From: JAFDVL01 sp043736395
GTDB taxonomy: Bacteria; Acidobacteriota; Blastocatellia; RBC074
NCBI GenBank assembly: GCA_043736395.1
Contig: JAYTCQ010000362.1
Span: 1 to 16,353 of the forward strand
Direction: 5' to 3'
DNA length: 16,353 nt
Below the pieces are notes generated by a model. That model was not told where the DNA came from and did no database searches. It worked only from the letters and a program-made list of their open reading frames with translations. Position 1 is the stretch's first letter, and each line of letters opens with the position of its first letter. Made by a program: the position numbers and the translations under genes. Positions 13,288 to 16,353 of this stretch are shown in pieces.

Positions 13288-14508
13288 ATGATTTACTGTC
13301 AAAGTTGCAAAGCTCAAAATCCACTCAACGTCGAATACTGTCTCGAATGCGACACGCAACTTTATCTCATCAACTATGTTCCCGGTGAGACGCCTGACTT
13401 TGTAGACGCGCCGCTCGAAGAGCATTTGCTTGAACGCATCAGTGCGCTGGAATTTTCGCTCCAACGTTGCAACGATAGATTTGAACAACTGCTTGATCTC
13501 GCCCATCAACAGGCGACGGGTAGCTTCTACAATCACATGATGTTAGAGGCGATGGCGGATATTCTGACCGAGCGCGGACTGTTAGATCAGGATGAACTCG
13601 AACAACGCTGGAAAGTGCGCATCGCGCGTCATCACGAAAAATCTGTGGAGCGTGATCGTCTGGATGAACGTTGCGAACGAATCATCAACGGCTATCGTGG
13701 CGAAGACGTTGACCGCTTCGCCGATATGGTGGACGAAGGCGTAGTCCTTCTTGGTGAAAATCAAATGCGCCGCGGATTGCGTCTGCTAGAAACGGCGCTT
13801 GATCTTGATGAAAATAATTATGAATTAACTTTTCTGCTTGGTGAATACTCCTTCCACGTCGGCAAAGCCGCCGAAGCCTACGCGTATCTCAATCAAACGT
13901 TATCGCTGAATCCAGCGCATTTTGGAGCGCATCTGTTGCTTGGATTATTAGCTGGAGATGAAGGCGAAACCGAGACGGCGAAAATTCATTTGACGCAGGC
14001 GTTGGAGTTCGACAAAAATTCTTTCGCGGCGCATTACGGATTGGGTCGCTTGCTGGCTCGCGAAAAGAAATTGAGCGAATCCTTGACGCATCTGAAACGC
14101 GCTCTATCATTGCAGCCCGCGCCGGAAATGCATTATTTGGTCGGAAGAATTTATTGGGATCAGGGACGCTCGGATCAGGCCTTAAAACATCTGCAAAAAG
14201 CCGTTCGACTTGACCCGCGATTTGATGCTGCGCTGTATGAATTAGGATTGTTATATTGGCAGACAAATCGGACGCGTGAAGCCCAGGCGCATTTCCGTGC
14301 CGCCTACGAAATCAATCCGCGAATTTCCCATTATCGTGCCGCGCTCCAAGCCAGCGCCGGAGACGAATTGCCAGTTCCGCCTGCCATTAACTGGAGCGCC
14401 TTTGTGCCGACCAGAAAAGCCCGCCATAACGAATCCCGCTTTATTGAGTTACTGCGTAGAGATTTGAATACTTTTTCATTTTTGAGTTTGGATGAGCGGA
14501 AGAAGTAA
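13288..14508 (+). CDS. Zinc-ribbon and tetratricopeptide-repeat protein
   Basis: A 406-residue soluble protein of unassigned function. The N-terminus carries a zinc ribbon with two CxxC knuckles (Cys4, Cys7, Cys18, Cys21). A probable coiled coil follows at about 43-72, then a charged helical region to about 135. Around six tetratricopeptide repeats cover about 143-345, with clear A/B helix signatures such as ALEFDKNSFAAHYGLGRLLA and ALYELGLLYWQTNRTREAQAHF. The C-terminal 60 residues are not repeat-like. There is no signal peptide or membrane segment. TPR arrays mediate protein-protein contacts, and the ribbon could bind protein or nucleic acid, so an adaptor role is likely. No Shine-Dalgarno sequence is seen before the ATG. 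It stands alone between its own promoter and a pseudogene. Confidence 0.85.
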   Translation: MIYCQSCKAQNPLNVEYCLECDTQLYLINYVPGETPDFVDAPLEEHLLERISALEFSLQRCNDRFEQLLDLAHQQATGSFYNHMMLEAMADILTERGLLDQDELEQRWKVRIARHHEKSVERDRLDERCERIINGYRGEDVDRFADMVDEGVVLLGENQMRRGLRLLETALDLDENNYELTFLLGEYSFHVGKAAEAYAYLNQTLSLNPAHFGAHLLLGLLAGDEGETETAKIHLTQALEFDKNSFAAHYGLGRLLAREKKLSESLTHLKRALSLQPAPEMHYLVGRIYWDQGRSDQALKHLQKAVRLDPRFDAALYELGLLYWQTNRTREAQAHFRAAYEINPRISHYRAALQASAGDELPVPPAINWSAFVPTRKARHNESRFIELLRRDLNTFSFLSLDERKK

Positions 14509-14542
14509 GAATATTTCGTTAACGATTTAAATAATGTGTCAC

Positions 14543-14832
14543 CTAGAGCGTTTTCAGTGAGATCGTACAGTCTAAATTTAATGAATTGTCGCGTCGTGCC
14601 CTCACCTCTCCAACTGCCGCATCAATATCTTGTTATATTTCTTTGTCTGTAATGCATCTGGCTTTTATATCCGCATGCACATCTGCAAATAATTCGCGCA
14701 AAGTCGGTAGTTCGGTGACTTTTCTCGACACAGAAAGAGTGTATTCTTCTACTCCTTGACCATCCGCAGCGGCTTTTTCTCGACAAGCTTTTCTAAATCT
14801 GGTGGTAACGTAATTGTTATAGTCTCACTCAT
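14543..14832 (-). pseudogene. Decayed antitoxin-like gene (frameshift plus internal stop)
   Basis: On the minus strand, a strong GGAGG (14841-14845) lies 8 nt before an ATG at 14830-14832. It opens MSETITITLPPDLEKLVEKK, typical of ribbon-helix-helix antitoxins, then breaks in an A5 run near 14773-14778. Restoring one base continues as AAADGQGVEEYTLSV, PTLRELFADVHADIKA and QDIDAAVGEVRARRDNS, which looks like the C-terminal half of VapB-like antitoxins paired with PIN toxins. A second lesion, TAA at 14633-14635, interrupts this frame. The restored length would be about 97 codons, ending in TAG at 14543. No PIN toxin follows; the TPR gene ends 34 bp further on. Two independent lesions argue against a mere sequencing error. 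Confidence 0.65.
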
Positions 14833-14857
14833 AATTTCTACCTCCGTTTAAGGTTTG

Positions 14858-14886
14858 ATTGTCTAATTGCTTGGAGAACTGTTCAA
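14858..14886 (-). promoter_or_regulatory. Putative promoter of the antitoxin pseudogene
   Basis: Read on the minus strand, TTGAAC (complement of 14881-14886) and GACAAT (complement of 14858-14863) are 17 bp apart, leaving a leader of about 20 nt that holds the intact ribosome site. The expression signals thus look intact although the gene is broken. Confidence 0.4.
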
Positions 14887-14901
14887 TCTTTCTCTCCTCT
14901 C

Positions 14902-14931
14902 TTGTCGCCTCCCCGTCCCAACCGCTATAAT
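14902..14931 (+). promoter_or_regulatory. Possible distal recA promoter
   Basis: TTGTCG (14902-14907) and a perfect TATAAT (14926-14931) are separated by 18 bp. It would give recA a leader of about 140 nt, in addition to the nearer promoter. The -35 box is poor. Confidence 0.35.
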
Positions 14932-14985
14932 TCTCTTCGCAAATCCAATGACTCAACAACACGGAAATAAATCCAGAAATAGCAG

Positions 14986-15013
14986 TTGCAATTCAGGGTG
15001 ATTGGGATATAAT
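14986..15013 (+). promoter_or_regulatory. Putative proximal recA promoter
   Basis: TTGCAA (14986-14991) and TATAAT (15008-15013) lie 16 bp apart, with a predicted start near 15020 and a leader of about 58 nt. A small palindrome, CTGT-GAA-ACAG (15023-15033), sits just past the start point. It resembles LexA half-sites but not the E. coli spacing of 8, so SOS control is only a possibility. Confidence 0.55.
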
Positions 15014-15077
15014 CTGTCTCATCTGTGAAACAGTTGTTTTCAGGTATGAAACATTATTAAGTGAAAGGTTACATGGT

Positions 15078-16190
15078 ATGGCTCTTGAAAGAACAGTTGA
15101 ACGAACCGACCGCAATGATCGCGCGAAAGCGATTGAAGCGGCAATTGCAAATCTTGAAAAACAGTTTGGTCGCGGCACCGTCATGCGCCTCGGCGAACAG
15201 CGCGTAGACGAAATCGAAGTCATCTCCACTGGCAGCTTGGGCATTGATGCCGCGCTCGGTGTGGGCGGCATCCCGCGTGGCAGAATTATCGAAGTTTACG
15301 GCCCTGAAAGCTCAGGAAAAACGACGCTGGCGTTGCACGTTGTCGCGCAGTCGCAGAAGCTGGGTGGTATTGCGGCCTACATTGATGCTGAACACGCGAT
15401 GGATGCGGTGTACGCTGAAAAATTGGGCGTCAAGATTGACGATTTATTGATTTCGCAGCCTGATTCCGGTGAACAGGCACTTGAAATTACAGAAGCTCTG
15501 GTGCGCTCCGGCGCAGTAGATATTATCGTTGTTGACTCTGTTGCGGCGTTGACTCCCCGGGCAGAACTCGAAGGCGATATGGGTGATTCCTTGCCGGGAT
15601 TGCAGGCGCGTTTGATGTCGCAAGCACTGCGCAAATTGACCGCCGTCGTTGGACGTTCCAATACTTCGTTATTATTCATCAATCAAATCCGCGAAAAAAT
15701 TGGTGTCATGTTTGGCTCACCGGAAACTACTACTGGTGGACGCGCACTGAAATTTTATTCTTCCGTCCGCCTGGACATTCGCCGCATTGGAGCCATCAAA
15801 GATGGCGACGTTGTCGTTGGAAATCGCACGAAAGTGAAAGTTGCGAAAAACAAAGTTGCGCCGCCGTTCCGCGAATGCGAATTCGATATTATTTACGGCG
15901 AAGGCATCTCCAAACTCGGCGAAATTATTGATCTTGGTGTGGATAAAAAGATCGTCGAAAAATCCGGCGCATGGTTCTCATATAAAGGTGAACGCTTAGG
16001 GCAGGGACGCGATAATTCAAAAAATACATTGCGTGAAAATCCTGAAATGTGCGCTCGTGCTGAAGCGGAAGTGCGTATCGCTTTGGGCATTGGCGGCAAA
16101 GCGGCGACTGCTGCGGCAGCCTTGGCGACGGAAGTTAGTGCTGCCAACGATGCAAAGGTAGAAGCCAAAGCGGAAGCGAAGGCGAAGTAA
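15078..16190 (+). CDS. recA: Recombinase RecA
   Basis: A 370-residue ATP-dependent strand-exchange protein central to homologous recombination and the SOS response. Visible signatures: Walker A GPESSGKT at 75-82, the catalytic Glu105 in DAEHAMD, Walker B IIVVD at 149-153, the L1 loop region around EGDMGDSLPGLQARLMSQAL (165-184), FINQIREKIGVMFGSPETTT at 200-219 including the L2 region, and GRALKFYSSVRLDIRR at 221-236. DSLPG in L1 replaces the DSHMG seen in E. coli; the same form occurs in alphaproteobacterial RecA. After residue 340 there is an Ala/Lys/Glu low-complexity tail ending in alternating Lys and Ala, not the strongly acidic tail of E. coli RecA. The ATG at 15078 has GAAAGG 9 nt upstream; an out-of-frame ATG lies 5 nt before it. 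Confidence 0.98.
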   Translation: MALERTVERTDRNDRAKAIEAAIANLEKQFGRGTVMRLGEQRVDEIEVISTGSLGIDAALGVGGIPRGRIIEVYGPESSGKTTLALHVVAQSQKLGGIAAYIDAEHAMDAVYAEKLGVKIDDLLISQPDSGEQALEITEALVRSGAVDIIVVDSVAALTPRAELEGDMGDSLPGLQARLMSQALRKLTAVVGRSNTSLLFINQIREKIGVMFGSPETTTGGRALKFYSSVRLDIRRIGAIKDGDVVVGNRTKVKVAKNKVAPPFRECEFDIIYGEGISKLGEIIDLGVDKKIVEKSGAWFSYKGERLGQGRDNSKNTLRENPEMCARAEAEVRIALGIGGKAATAAAALATEVSAANDAKVEAKAEAKAK

Positions 16191-16200
16191 AATTTGTAGT

Positions 16201-16300
16201 CACAATGTACAGCAGGCTGTTAGCCTGCGTCTGAGGTTGCGCTACCGATAACGTAGCATTAGCTGTGGACGCAGGCTAACAGCCTGTTGTACGATTTGTG
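16201..16300. repeat. Long REP-like inverted repeat downstream of recA
   Basis: The arms at 16207-16231 and 16268-16292 are 25 nt long with one mismatch and centre on GCAGGCTaACAGCC-type sequence. CACAA and TTGTG extend the symmetry to 16201-16300. The 36-nt loop holds a small hairpin, GCTAC (16241-16245) with GTAGC (16253-16257). CAGGCTGTTAGCCTG-like palindromes recall dispersed REP elements that RAYT transposases mobilise in other bacteria. It lies 10 bp after the recA stop and could also stabilise the 3' end of the message; no T-run follows. Confidence 0.75.
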
Positions 16301-16353
16301 GCTAATCAATTTATGAATTTAACTAAATTGCTCAATATCTTGAAGCGACCGAA

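Noticed and set aside
14948..15001. 17-codon ORF (MTQQHGNKSRNSSCNSG) upstream of recA
   Set aside because: No Shine-Dalgarno sequence, and it overlaps the probable recA -35 box.
15014..15033. LexA (SOS) box before recA
   Set aside because: CTGT and ACAG half-sites are present but spaced 3 or 12 nt apart, not 8, and no Gram-positive CGAAC-type box is seen; kept only as a possible site in the promoter entry.
16313..16353. Possible start of another gene (ATG reading MNLTKLLNILKRP) at the right edge
   Set aside because: Only 13 codons are visible, there is no Shine-Dalgarno sequence and no recognisable motif; the window ends before it can be judged.

Overview
The window reads as chromosomal DNA of a moderate-GC, Gram-negative-type bacterium, most likely an acidobacterium (Blastocatellia-like). 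Three features suggest this: a Ser/Thr kinase fused to WD40 propellers next to an ECF sigma factor of the kinase-associated type, a futalosine-type menaquinone gene cluster, and intergenic DNA built from 7-bp repeats. The taxonomic call is inference from gene style; no marker was searched.

Layout. 1-2760: 3' part of a membrane-anchored Ser/Thr kinase with 14 WD40 repeats, cut by the window edge. 2883-3455: ECF sigma factor. 3496-7775 (minus strand): ubiX, mqnP, a secreted redoxin-like protein, mqnE and mqnD, a menaquinone (futalosine pathway) operon in which mqnP and the redoxin gene overlap by 4 nt. 7856-8602: larB, divergent from ubiX. 8603-9370: a long AT-rich gap with a structured RNA candidate ending in an intrinsic terminator, a perfect 18-bp hairpin, and a promoter. 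9371-11815: dprA followed by two paralogous VTT/DedA-like membrane proteins. 11960-13138: acetyl-CoA acetyltransferase behind a near-consensus promoter. 13288-14508: zinc-ribbon plus TPR protein. 14543-14832 (minus): decayed antitoxin pseudogene. 15078-16190: recA. 16201-16300: a long hairpin repeat.

How the genes work together. MqnE makes aminodeoxyfutalosine and MqnD releases 1,4-dihydroxy-6-naphthoate. MqnP prenylates that product, and UbiX supplies the prenylated flavin that a UbiD-type decarboxylase (not in the window) would need. mqnA, mqnB, mqnC and ubiD must lie elsewhere. The kinase and sigma factor plausibly form a phosphorylation-controlled signalling pair.

The most unusual signal is a set of five tracts of degenerate 7-bp tandem repeats (454-516, 2778-2873, 4337-4473, 7076-7175, 13143-13212). 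Each tract uses its own heptamer family or families. Four are arranged as interrupted palindromes. They abut or enter coding sequence: two supply the last codons and stop of a gene, one sits a few bases before a start codon, and one is a 63-bp in-frame insertion in the kinase.
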